NCBI GenBank assembly: GCA_023078685.1 | Contig: JALGAS010000002.1 | Coordinates: 3,224,001 to 3,288,000, forward strand | Direction of reading: 5' to 3' | Source: Neopestalotiopsis rosae | Taxonomy: Eukaryota; Ascomycota; Sordariomycetes; Amphisphaeriales; Sporocadaceae | DNA length: 64,000 nucleotides | Shown: one piece after another, positions 1 through 12,233 of the stretch | Layout of the letters: every line of letters starts with the position of its first letter | How positions within the stretch are numbered: position 1 is the first letter of the stretch | Translations under genes and position numbers: made by a program | Notes under the pieces: model-generated | What the model was told of the DNA's origin: nothing | Databases searched by the model: none | The model's input: only the letters and a program-made list of their open reading frames with translations

Positions 1-3000
1 CTATGTACTCAAAATCCTACTCACAAAGTGCGGAATGTGTCAGCCCGCAATTCCATGCTACCAACAAGCAGCAACGTAAGATGGGTGGGCATCATTTGTC
101 CTTCTCTTTTCCTTTCGACTAATCAAACAATCAAACAATCCATACAGACGCGGCTATCCCAAGGCCATGGCCCTTAATTAATGTTCTCTCTTGTGGATCA
201 ACCGGCTAAGCGCGTCCTACGAGCGACCAAATGAAAGGGAACACGATTGTTCTCGAAGGCGACGAGCCTGTAACTGCCCGTCCGGACGCTAAAAGCCTCG
301 TGGTCATCCTTCTCCTAAGACGAGGGGCACGGGAATTGTGTCTGGTCTGTCTGTCTGTCCGTCTAACATAGTCTTTTGCTGGCAGCCAACCAGCGTCGTA
401 TTCACGGTTCGGCACATATTTTATGCCTTTATCCGCACTCATCTTTGAGGGGGGGCTTTTCCCACATTCCCGTCCCAGGGTCAGGGGTCCTGGACCAAGC
501 TCCCACCACTTTGCAGGTACGTGAGCACCGAGTACCGCAAGTATGATCTCACACGCAGCGGGCGCACACACCTTTGACTTTTGGAGCTTCTTGGTTGGCG
601 CAACGTTATCCACAATACCTACATCACCCGCTGGCTGCGAATCAACGTTATTGTATGGATTGGTTGGATGGCTTTCCGTGAAGTACGTAGCTCGAGTGCC
701 CAAGTAGGTTGGCGGGTAGACTATTGCAGCCGGCGGCAGGCATTTCCCAGAAACATGGTATGCAACCGAGAATGGGAGGCATAGCCAACGACAGCCCGAC
801 CTATCAGCTACCTATTTCATGACTATGCAAAGTCATAGATAGAGCTCGATTTTAAGTCATCGAGCTCGAAGAAGGTTCTTTGGCACGATGCAGCAGCGAG
901 CCGCCGTATGTATCTCATCGTCCCTATCCTAGTCATTTGATCTTGCAGCACTTCCCGTTTCGACGGCTGCAAATATGCATGCTGTACTGTGCGTATTGTA
1001 GGTATACGATCCTCCCAACTTACATGCTCAGATATGCGACTTTCAATAACTATCTCTCTCTCTTTCTCTCTTACTCCTTTCCCTCATCCGCTACATTTTC
1101 TGCCTTCGCTTGTCACGCTTATTGACTTAATCCCAAACAACGACCATAGGATAGGTCTATGGATACCGGGCCTTTTGGGCAGGTCTCGGCGCGCCGGCGG
1201 AAAACAGAAATGGCCCTCAGCTGAGATCCATCCTCTAACTCCTAGCGCATCCAGGTAGGCGGCGTAAACCCCCGACACACGGCATCACACCGACCCAACC
1301 CAGCACGAGCCTAAAGGTTGGTGAATTGTAGTCATGGGTAGCCAACTTTACCATCCTTGACCTATCTTGTCCATCCAGCCGAAGGGGGAAATCCAGTGAA
1401 GAATCACCAAGAATGAGGCTAATGATACTTGGTAAAGAAAAAAGCCCACATCACTAACACCTGCGAAACACTTTTCCCGCGCAAAAACGACCAATTAGTT
1501 TGCTCTAATCACAACAGGTAGATGAAGCAAAGGACCATGGACCGAGACACAGCGCAAGCACTGATTGGACGACCCAAGACTCGTGCCCCCGTCCAACTTA
1601 CAGAGCCAGGTGCTGCTGCAACGCAACCATGGGAACCGACGTTCCCAATGGAGGGTGTGGAGCCGAACAACGGTCACAGCTTTTTGGGGGATTGGGATTG
1701 GGTTGGCCGATTGCCGAATCTACGGGGAGCAGAGATCGGCCCCGCAAATGGGAATCCCAAATCCCAAAGAGCTGCTGCTGACCTGCTGCTTGGCTTGGTG
1801 TGCTTATTGTTGCTTGGATTCCAGTCCTGGCAGCTCCCTCTGTGTGGTGTATATGCGTGAGACCAATTGAAAAAAGAAAATCCGATGGTCCGACTCGGTC
1901 ATGTTGCCAATTGGAGCTCGCTCCGGACGAAACACAGACGGATGAAAAAGAGGAGACGCGATATGTGAAACTACGTATTGCGGGATGCCGAGGATGGATA
2001 GAAGAAGTATACTACTCTAGCCTTCGGTATAATTCGTTCCATTGAGGGGAAGTCAGCAAGCGAGCAAGCACTTTGTGCTGGGGTATCTACGCTACACACG
2101 CCGATATCACATATCACTCATTGAAGCGGTACCTTACTTACTCACAGGCTCACAGGCTACTGCTCTTACGGGAAACAGCTCGGAATGTGTGACTTGACAA
2201 CTCAGGAGTATGGTCACCTGACCGAGGCCAGCGCCCATATCGTGCTTCTTCAGGACGGCGACCAGCTGTTTCGTGATGCAGCCGCATGTTGCTCGCCTAA
2301 TCCAACTGCGGACCAATTCCCGGCCGGGTGACATGATACATACCTACCTACAGTTGCAACTCTGTTTAACTGCGGTTGGTTATACTCTCTCCTCCTTTGG
2401 CTCGCTTGCTGAAGTCACTCCCTGTGGTGCTGTATGCGTGTATGCACACAAGCAGGCATTGTTACCTTCAGACTGGAAGCTGCGGGACCCTATCTAGCGG
2501 GAGCAGGCAACGGTTACTTACCATGCAGTACTACATGCATTTCGTGTAGGTGGTGACCGCGGCAGCCATGACACCCCTTGCAAAGAACAACTCTGCCATA
2601 AGCTCTTTTTTCTTCATACGTATGTAGGTCTTGGCCAACTAACTACTCCTACCCTACCTAGGTCATAACGAATACCACTTACATACTACTGCCGGTGCAA
2701 CTTTGACAATGGAGCAAGGCACGCACATTGTGACCAGGACTTCTTGTCAATCAGCATCGCACGTGCCCAAACCGGGTAAGAGAGGCCGTGTGTGGGTTTC
2801 TGTTGTGGCATGCTAGCCAGTATGGAATCACACGCTGGAGAGATGTCGTCTCTACCCGGCAGTTGGTCTATCACTCTCCTGGTAGCATTCGGCGCAGGCC
2901 TTAATGGCCTAGTATACCGAGGTGGTATAAGGGACATGCTGGTAGGGGGCAGTGCGGCGTTGGCCAATCGTCTGTGTCCTTCGCCAGAGTTATACCCGCC

Positions 3001-6000
3001 CTTGGCACGTTCTGTTTGGATGCTTGCGAGTATCCATGGTGGTATCACCACAAACTGCGGGCCTTTGTTCATGCTGGTTCGTATGTAGGTTATGTCTAGT
3101 GATTCTTCGCTGCTAATGATACCATGTAAGTCGGAGAGCCCCGAGCAAGCCAGACGACGTTGTGGAAAAAGACGCCGAGGTAGGACAAGCTCATGTTTCT
3201 TGAAACACGGTTAGGGAAGCGAACAACCATCATGTGTATGGTGTATAGGTGTATTACCATGTAATAGACCATCTAGAACTTCGTGATATGACCACAATTG
3301 GATATTGGCACCGCGGAAGACTGGCCCCTTCGCTTCGCCTCGGACAGGAGGCTATCCGATTCGCAACCCTTTTGATTCTATCACTTACAGCGGAAAAAAT
3401 AGTCAAGGGCATGAACCGGCCACTGACTCCATTTACTAGACCACCCTCTGGTCCAGGCGAGGGGTGAGGGAAGGAGGAGGTTGTTGCAGTCTCGAAGTCT
3501 TGGCCACTAAAGATTGCACCGAAAGAGTGGTGGAAAATGCCATCGGAACCCCTACCCTGGTTGGCTCGCATGACGCCGCTGAGGTTTATACCCAGGTACT
3601 CCATAAATGGCAAGCATTTTGGGGGGAAAGAGGAACAGGTTCCACAAACCGGTGATAGAGTCGAGAAGCATGCGGGTTTAAACGAGCCAGAAAGAAAAAA
3701 TAGAGACGTGTTTCATGTGTTCCCAGCCGGATATATTGTTCAGCGTTCTCGAAGTTTGAAACATAGTATCCCAGGATCCACAGGTATATGACGGCTGGGT
3801 CGGCACCAAAAGCATCTTTGATACCCTTGTTCCCGCATGCATAGTCGGTACAGTACATGGACATTCTACATATTCTTTTGTGCGAACCATAAAAAATTCA
3901 GAAATTTGACTGGGCCATTCAGTAAATAGGAACAGGGGACGGGGACCAAGTTGGTGTGTATAGCATGATTGGTCTCGTTCACGTCCCTTTTACTGCCCGT
4001 CACTCTTTTTTGTGGCGCTTCTTGCTGCGCATCAACTCTTGATCCGACGAACCCCTACTGTCAATCAAACATGCCAATGCTACTATTTTCGTTCTTAAGC
4101 TTTCGGCAAGCTTTGCAGCTTTTTGCCGCATAGCATTGAGGGAAAAAAAGATCTTTGGGACACAAACAGAAACAGAGATAGAAGGGAATGGGTTAGGTAG
4201 GTAAATCTTCCCCCCGGGGCTTCTCTGACAAGCCGTGTCACAAGTAATCCCCGTTCTTCACGTGTGTGCTAAAAACTCACTCCCAAATTTGAATCGAATC
4301 GAGTTACCAATCGCAAGACGTCCCGGAGCTGAAGCCGGGAAAGGCAAGGGTTTTGAAAATAGTAACAATATAAGAAAGATATCATCGTTTGGTTCTAATA
4401 TGTTTATTAAATTGAATTGAAATGTTTTCCCCTCCCTCCCTTACAGTAAAGTATCCTAGGAGTGTTGTGTAGTTCAGAAAAAGAAAACAAGAAAAGAAGC
4501 ATATTCGGGAAATACCATGCGAGCTGGTTGAGACCCTGTCCCAGGGAATCATGGCTGGGCCAAGCCCCCCAAGCCAGCAGCCCCTCTCCCCTAAAGCTTG
4601 GGACAGCTATCATGCATCATCCCTCCCCTCCCCTGTAAGCAAGCATGCTATCGATAATCCAGACTAGAACCCCTCGGTCGGATGACATGCTGTATACCTA
4701 GATTGTATACATACATTTCTAGCTATGTGCTGAGTCCAATCGTTTACACCGTTGCTTGGGATAGTGGGAGATGCAAAATCGACAAGATGAAACATTTCAC
4801 AACTTTACAGATTTCTACAATCAGTATACGCAGCAATCAAGTGATCTACGGGCCCATGCCATCCCCATGATATTCAAATGCAATTGATGGTCTATAGCAC
4901 GGCATATACTCATCGCAGCATCAGAACCTAACGACATGAGTCTTTATTTTTAATCTTTCTCGTGTGACATGCAAACTAGATTAAAGCAAGAAATTATTAG
5001 ATGAAACTCGCATGTCAGTATTGTCACCACCTCCTCTAGTGCATGCTAAACTGCATGTCGTCCCAAGAAACCTCGTCTGTCTGCGGAATTTCCCATTCTC
5101 TATCTTTAAAAATAAAGATCAGGTGAGAAATGCAGCCACTGTATGAGCCAAGCGCCCGTCCAAGCCATCCACCGGATTGTACCAAAAGAAGAATGCACCT
5201 TTTCTTTACCCGCAATGGATGTTTATGCCGTCATGTCTACACATGTTCTCCTTTTCAAACACCTGCAGCCTCTTCTTGCTTCCCTTCGTCTAGCTTTGGG
5301 CATGCCAATTGGCAACATGTTTTATGTCGCCCTGATCGACATTGTTGCCAATTGGATTATGAGATTGTTATTTATATCCTCTGGCCGAGCTTGTGCACCC
5401 GTGTATCACAGGGTTTTAAAGATGGGTGCTCCGATTGATGAGCAGATCGCTGGAAAGTCTCGGATCCGGCGCCGAAAGGGAAACCAACAAGTTTCCAACA
5501 AGTCAAGTCTCTCTCAAGCTGGCGCTGGCTGGGCTTCCCATACGTCCCAAGGACAAACCACACTAATTCAAGGGCTACTAAACTGTTTTGGCGCAGCCTG
5601 TCACTGATCAACGGGGGCGGGGTTTCTTCGGAATGCGACACCAGGACTCTCTCTCCCTGTCACTCATGACTCAGGAACTTGCATCTTGCGGCTCTCTATT
5701 CCTTCCCTGTATTCGGTTCGCCTCTGGCTCGCTCTCTATCTATCTGAATTAGCAGAGGTCTTGTGAATTGATTGACGCTGACTCTCTTGTCGACTCGTTG
5801 TCAATCGCCTACAACTTCTGCAACTTTCGTATCTGGAAAATTTTCCTTGGTGGGTATTATAACGCCAACTGCCTACAGAGTGACTTGATAGCAAAAAACC
5901 TAGCCCCCAGCCCAGGGAACATGGCCATGCCTGACCTTATTAGCCAGCAGCGACAGTACAGAGTATTAAGCGAAGTTTTTCCATCTTCCCCATCTATCTC

Positions 6001-6663
6001 TCCCTTAAGTCCAAATCCCCTTATCAATTGATTGCGTGCTGACCTAACCTCTGGGACTGACTGACTGACCGACTGAGTGACTGCCGCCGCCTCCGCCGCC
6101 ACTCCTGGACCCGACGACGGCGTCCGCCGAACACCTCGAAAACTTTTCCTCCTCCTGCGCTGCGTAACGCCGGCCGCCCTGTTCTACAACGGTCGAATGC
6201 CCACGCAATCAACCTAGAATCAGTGTCTCTGTCCACGGCTGGCCCGAGAAGATACACCCTACAATGACACATAATATCCACAGCCCTAGGGCATTTCCCA
6301 TATCTTTTGGTGCAGTGATCGCTTCGCGGTCACGTAAGCAGCCGACGTTAGCGATTTGTAGAGTAGCAGAAGGGCGACAGAGAAAAGAATTTAAAACATC
6401 GTCTTCCAGAACTGCCGCCCGCTCGTGTGCCTAAATTTCTGCTTTAATCTTGTCTCGAACCTTACCTACACATTGTGCCCCCTATCACGAGCTATACTAT
6501 TGTCAATACTGATCTTTTGTGTTATCTGAAAACGATCAACATAAAAAAAGCAAATCAGTATATACCAATTCTTTTTGTTTCATTTCCCAAAGTCGCCCTC
6601 TCTTTCACACCGGGAAAAAGAAATAAAACAAAAGGTTAGCAATCGTTGATTAGTTAGTTCACA
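1..6663. other. Gene-free spacer, 5' end of window
   Basis: No reading frame here has a convincing start, splice structure or recognisable domain. All open frames are under about 170 codons and overlap one another on both strands. Visible small elements are an 8-nt direct repeat (AATCAAAC) near 120-137, a CT-rich run near 1053-1075, a GACT/GACC tetranucleotide run at 6055-6083 followed by CCG triplets, and A/T homopolymers just before the adenine deaminase gene. The last few hundred bases probably hold that gene's promoter and leader. The rest looks like ordinary fungal intergenic DNA or decayed sequence. Confidence 0.6.
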
Positions 6664-7728
6664 ATGTGCAAGACGCCAATGCACGAGTTCCTGGCTGCTC
6701 TGCCGAAATGCGAGCACCACTTGCACATTGAGGGCACGTTCGAGCCCGAGCTGCTCTTTGAGCTGGCGGCCAAGAACAACATTACGCTGCCGGCCGACAA
6801 GGACGCGGCCTTTGCCTCGACCGAGGCCCTCAAGGCCCGGTACCAGACGTTTGCCAACCTCGACGACTTTCTGGGCTACTACTACATTGCCATGTCGGCC
6901 CTCATTGACGCCGCCGACTTTGAGCTCCTCGCCTACGCCTACTTTAAAAAGGCCGCCTCGCAAAACGTCCGCCACGCCGAGATCTTCTTCGACGCCCAGG
7001 AGCATACCAAGCGCGGCATTGCCTTTGAGACGGTCATCTCGGGCCTCAAGGCCGCCAAGGCCCGCGCCGAGCGCGACTTTGATCTGACGGTCGAGCTCAT
7101 CATGTGCCTGGTCAAGCACGAGCCCCTGCCCAGCGCGCTGGCGACGTTTAGCCACGCCCGCGACGGCGGCTTCTTCGAGGACGGCACACTGCTCGCCATT
7201 GGCATGGACTCGTCCGAGAAGCCCTTCCCGCCCAAGATGTGGACGGAGCTGTACGACGCCGCGCGGGCCGCGGGCGTCCGCCGCACCATGCACGCCGGCG
7301 AGGAAGGCCCCTCGGACTACGTGGTGCAGTCGCTGGACCTGCTGGGCGCGCAGCGCATCGACCACGGCCTGCGGACGTTCGAGGACCCGGCATTGGTGAA
7401 GCGCGTCGTCGAGGAGAAGATCCTGCTGACGACGTGCCCCTTGTCCAACCTGAAGCTGCAGTGCATCGGCAGCATGTCCGAGTTCCCACTGCGCAAGCTG
7501 CTCGACAGCGGCGCGCGCTTCAGCGTCAACAGCGACGACCCGGCCTACTTTGGCGGGTACATTCTCGAGAACTACTGGGTCCTGCAGGACACCTTTGGCC
7601 TGACCGCTGCCGAGTGGGAGGGCATTGCGCGCGGCGCCGTCCTCGGCAGCTGGTGCAGCGAGGAGAGGAGGGCGCAGCTGCTGGCGCAGATTGATGCCGT
7701 CATGGCAGAGTGGAGCGGCAAGCTGTAA
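6664..7728 (+). CDS. aah1: Adenine deaminase (AAH1-type), intronless
   Basis: The product should hydrolyse adenine to hypoxanthine and ammonia in the purine salvage pathway, in cytosol and nucleus. The 354-residue protein has the length and motif order of the adenosine/adenine deaminase family. H19-L20-H21 gives the first zinc ligands. MHAGEEG at 209-215 gives a zinc His (H210) and the catalytic Glu (E213). RIDHG holds H234, and SVNSDDP gives the zinc/catalytic Asp pair D291-D292. CPLSNLKL near 258-265 and the short N terminus fit the fungal AAH1 subgroup rather than mammalian-type adenosine deaminase. The ATG has A at -3 and is the first Met before the conserved EHHLH block. The GC-rich third positions contrast sharply with the flanks. 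No intron is needed. Adenine versus adenosine specificity is inferred from overall resemblance. Confidence 0.93.
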   Translation: MCKTPMHEFLAALPKCEHHLHIEGTFEPELLFELAAKNNITLPADKDAAFASTEALKARYQTFANLDDFLGYYYIAMSALIDAADFELLAYAYFKKAASQNVRHAEIFFDAQEHTKRGIAFETVISGLKAAKARAERDFDLTVELIMCLVKHEPLPSALATFSHARDGGFFEDGTLLAIGMDSSEKPFPPKMWTELYDAARAAGVRRTMHAGEEGPSDYVVQSLDLLGAQRIDHGLRTFEDPALVKRVVEEKILLTTCPLSNLKLQCIGSMSEFPLRKLLDSGARFSVNSDDPAYFGGYILENYWVLQDTFGLTAAEWEGIARGAVLGSWCSEERRAQLLAQIDAVMAEWSGKL

Positions 7729-10098
7729 AAGTCAGTTTCGATTGAAAGGGAAAAGAAGCGAAGGGGAAGAATAGGGGGTGGTATGGGTTATTACGCGCGT
7801 TCAGCACATGGCTGCACAAAACTGCCACCGAGAAATAATAATAAAAATCACGATACCTTAGTAGAGATTAAAAAAAAATAAACAAATACGAACAACGAAC
7901 AAGGGCAAGGAAGGAAAAAGGTACAACCAAACAAAAAAAAAATTGAATAAAATCATGATACTATTTTTTCTTCTTGGTGTTTGGTTTCCTTTGGGCCTCC
8001 ATCCACCCTGTTGCTGGCCCCTCCGTCTCTCTCTCTCCCAACGGTTTCTTCCATCTCACCCCCCTTGCACAAAAACCGTTTGGCTCGGCTACGGCCCGCC
8101 GCGTAATACTCTGAAACGCCTCGTTTCGTAGGCCACCTTCCACGTTTGGATTACCCATTGTGGCACTGCACGCCGACAAGAAAAACTTTTTAGATTTGTT
8201 TTTACTCTTCTTGCTGTGCACTTCCCCCCTCTCCTCCCCTTAACCATATAATATAATACTATATTGCCGATTGGGTCGTTTACGTATAAGAAACGAATCT
8301 AGGTTGGCCCACCGTCAGCCCCCCCTGTTTGGATTATACTATAGTCATTTATAGGGGGGACATGCGTCATCTGGGTGATTCCGTGGAGGGGGGCCCTTAC
8401 TGACATACTAGTAGAGTCCACATCATAAACAACGCCAAAACCATCGCGGTGCATGCATGGAGGCTCGGCTATAGCAACAAGGTGCGGGCTGAGTGTGGTG
8501 AGGCGATATAGAAAATCTTACGAGTCACTACGAACTTACGGATTCCTGGACGCGTGGAGACCTTGCTAGTTTATTTTCAAGGTTCCTCTAGGATTTGTTC
8601 AGATGGGGTTGCGTTCACCTGAAAGCCTCCTCCGGCCTGATCTTCTACCGAGCTTTGGACTTATAACCCGATCGCCGTTAAGCAACCCCTTCTCAAAGAG
8701 AGAGTATGCACATCATCATCCCGTCGAACCATGTTTCAGGTCAATCGTAGAACCTATAGATTGGGAAAAGCTTAAGAACTACAAAGTTAGCCTCGGAGGC
8801 GATGACGACAAGCATTATAATCCAACTATGAAACTAGTTGAGGTTCTTCTCTCTCTCTGCCCTCCGCCCCCTGATAGTTTGGTGGTACAATGCAAGCAAG
8901 TACACAGCAAGTCCTCGCTTGTCTTTCCTTCTTCAACGTCAGATACGGTAAGCCAAGACATTGGTTCGTTGTAAAGGTTCATGGTTTCGTTTCGTTCGCT
9001 TGTGAGGGAAAAGCAGCCTCATCCAGGGGGGGAGGGGCCGCGAACCTGAACCTCACCATGTAAGAGCCATCACCGTCTTGTGTGCGTGTGTGTACATGGA
9101 TATCCATGTGTGTACGGTGAGACTGTTGACGAATTTCCTCTCGGTTCTTTTCAGTACAGCTTGAGGAACCTTTAGCATCACAAAAACAAGGTTCAGTCGG
9201 GCCTTGTGCCCGAGATGTCATGTTCTTCTGGGGTGGTTCTATGATCAAACAACTTGGAGCGAGTCTAGGTTCGGATGGATGACTGATACGCAATGAGACG
9301 GGAGTAGATATGCGATCCTTGGTGGCAGAAAGGATAAGCATACTTCCGGCATCTAGACATCCCCTGAACTCGTAAACCCATTGTACGACGAAACGCTGCA
9401 GTAAGTGTGTCCATACAGAAGACGTGCCCCCCTGTTGGAAAAACCGAAGAGGATGATCAAGGGGAGGAGGAAAAAGAGGGAAAGTCTGGGATTCTCCTCT
9501 CGTCTCTCACCAGGAAGGCGTTGTGACCACAGAGTTGAGTCTGACGTGGCTATGATCGTTGTGGCCGAAGTTCAAATCTAAGTCATCTATTCTGAGTTCG
9601 AACCCAGTAGAGCACTTGAGTAGTTTTGATAGCTTGCCATTTGCATCTTTGAATTCTAGATTGCGTTTGTACCAACATGCACTCTTTGAAATCACTGTTG
9701 AATTTCATTCTTAAAACTCATCATCATTCAGCAGGTAGATGTATGTGCCTGCCTGATCATGCTCTGATACGATGTAGTGATTAGTCGTCATGAATTGGCG
9801 CAAACAATCACTTGTTATTGTTTATACCTATATATTGTTCATTATATCATTCTGGTATCATTCGTGTATACAAAATCTGTTTGATACCTCGGCGCAATTG
9901 ATTCAAACGCAGTGTTTTTCAGTTGTAGGAAACTGTCCTAAAGTTTTTACTTCATTGATTTATATAGACCCTATCACATCCCAACCTCATAATTATATCT
10001 GAGGGACGTGCTTCTGTGTAGTATAGCTATGATTTCTCTGATACTGGTCTTGTTCTTTTGTTTCTACTGATAGAGTACTACAAAAACACTCATAGCTT
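7729..10098. other. Spacer between adenine deaminase and glutamate decarboxylase
   Basis: The first 250 bases after the stop codon are A-rich and probably hold the 3' UTR and poly(A) signals of the deaminase gene. An open frame at 8603-8974 lacks family features and good codon bias, so I do not call it a gene. Around 9562-9627 there is a tRNA-like pair of Pol III boxes followed by a TTTT run (see findings). The part next to 10098 is AT-rich and fits the glutamate decarboxylase 3' UTR. Confidence 0.55.
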
Positions 10099-12233
10099 CT
10101 AGCAGACGGCGTGCGTCTTGCCGTGCTTGCCCTGGATGGAGTGCTTCTCGTTCTATTTGAACAGTTAGTAAATTGAATCCTGACCAAAACATACACACCA
10201 CGGCAGTAAAGGGGACTGGGCTTACCTTGAAGTTCTTGTGGTTGTGGCTAGCCTGTGCGCTGTTCACAGAGTGCTTGCGGAGGAACTCCTGGTGCTTCTT
10301 GATGGACTCCTTGTCCATGCTCTCCAGGAGGTCGATGCACAGCTTGATGTCGACAATGAGGGCGTCGCAGCGGTTCTTGGTAAAGTCCTCGCGCACGACG
10401 ACGCGCAGCATCTTCAGCTTCTCGGTGTGGGGTGCCATGGTGTAGGCGGGGACGACCCAGCCGCGGGCACGCAACTTATGCGCGAGCGCAAACTCGTCCC
10501 ATTCCCGGTCCTCATTAGGCTTGAGGCGGAAGGCAACAAGAGGCAGACCCTCACCGGACTTCTTGGACATGATGATGAAGTCCATGGCCTCGAGGGCCTC
10601 TGAAAGGTAATCGGCTGTGCGGGTCAAGTTGCTCATAATGGCGCGGTATCCTCTCTTTCCAAGACGGATCAGCTGGTAGTATTGGCCAATGACTTGACTG
10701 GCACCCTTGGAGAAGTTCAAAGTGAAGGACGACTGGTCAGCTCCGAGGTAGTTGATGTTGAAGACGAGCTCCTGGGGAAGGAACTCGGCAGCACGCCAGA
10801 CCACCCAACCAACACCAGGGTAGACAAGACCGTACTATTTGAATATTAGTATTTGTTCATGACCAACTCAAATATTCTTGTTACAAACCTTGTGACCAGA
10901 TACGTTGATAGAAACGACCTTCTCGAGCCTAAAGTCCCACTCAAGGTCCGGCACAACAAAGGGTGCCACAAATCCACCTTTTAATCGTTAGATACATTTC
11001 ATATAACGGTGGTTTCAGAATGGACCTACCGCTGGCAGCGTCAACGTGAATTGGGCAGTCGATGCCCTTCTCGATCAGCAGATCATTGACAGCCTTGACG
11101 TCTTCGTATTCGCCAGTGTACGTTGTTCCTGCATTATTGTCAGCTGAATGGGAAACACAAGTATCTGCGATGCTGTGATGGAGCGGATAAAAAGAACAGT
11201 TAGGTCTTCATCCGAGTGTCATCACTTACCAAGAATGGCACAGATACCAATCGTGTTTTCATCAACAAGGTTGACAGTCTCCTCGGGGTCGATCACGTAG
11301 CGCTCGGGCGTGCAGTATACGAGCTTCTCCTCAATCTCAAAGTAGCGCGTGGCCTTTTCCCAGCACACCTGCACGGCAGAGGACATGACAATGTTGGGGT
11401 TCTCAGTCGACTTGCCCTCGGCGCGTCTCTTATTCTGCCAGCGGCGCTTCATGGCCAGCACGCCCAGCATGATGGCCTCGGAGCTGCCGATACACGATGT
11501 GCCCACGGCGCCCTCGGCCTCGCTGTGGGTGGGCGCATTGAACAGGCGCCCAATCATGGAGACGCAGCGGTTCTGAATATCTGCCGACACGGGATACTCC
11601 TCATAGTCGATGAAGTTCTTTGAGAATGAGTCGCTCATGAGCTTCTCGGCTTCCTCCTCCTGTTGAAATCGTTAGCCGCCTTCTGGTATGTGTGAACGCC
11701 TTGTACGGCATCTCATGATGACAACGCGAAACGGCGATTAGTCAGGCCCATACATGAGGAAGCAAATTTTCGCCACCACGGCATGCGCTTAAGAGACAGA
11801 CTTGAGCATCCAAGGCTTGAAAGTTCCTTGGCTGGCGACGTATTTTGCGTGCTTCTTTGGGTCATATACAACGTACCATGTAAGTCGTCACAAACGAGGC
11901 CAAGCTATTTTCATTACCATGGTCAGCAAATTCACATCAAAGGGAAAACAAGTAGACAAGATGGTCATGTTTTTCCGATGCCATCATCACTCACTTCAAC
12001 ATGGGGTTGCCGTCCAGGCTGAGCTCGTCCTTGATCATGCGGTAGGCGACGTCCTTGGGCATCTCGCCGTCGGGCATCTCATGGCGGGGCAGGTCCTGGG
12101 CCGCGAACTTTGAGCCGTAGACGCTGGTGGTGAACTGATCCTCCTCGTTGGCGAGCTTGAGCGTCACCTTTCTGACCGCCTCGGGCAGCTTGCTGATCTC
12201 CTCATCGTTGGGAATAGAAGCGAGATGAACCAT
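10099..12233 (-). CDS. gad: Glutamate decarboxylase, PLP-dependent (seven exons)
   Basis: The enzyme decarboxylates glutamate to GABA, the entry to the GABA shunt, in the cytosol. Exons on the minus strand are 12233-11995, 11904-11877, 11659-11230, 11128-11030, 10977-10889, 10834-10226 and 10152-10099, giving 515 residues. All junctions are GT/AG and keep phase. Exon 2 is a 28-nt micro-exon encoding the LASFVTTYM segment. PLP-enzyme signatures are HVDAASGG (D262) and SGHKYGL, where K295 should be the Schiff-base lysine; its codon is the last of exon 5. The C terminus HGKTHAVC matches fungal GADs. I see no calmodulin-binding extension of the plant type. The start at [12 protein letters not shown] was chosen because upstream in-frame Met codons lie in sequence without family resemblance. 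Confidence in the enzyme class is high. Confidence 0.93.

Noticed and set aside
6580..7365. Minus-strand frame of 261 codons
   Set aside because: Antisense shadow of adenine deaminase.
8603..8974. Plus-strand frame of 123 codons
   Set aside because: No splice structure, domain or codon bias; one part (GCCGTTAAGC near 8671) recalls a 5S rRNA internal segment, but the rest of a 5S gene is absent.
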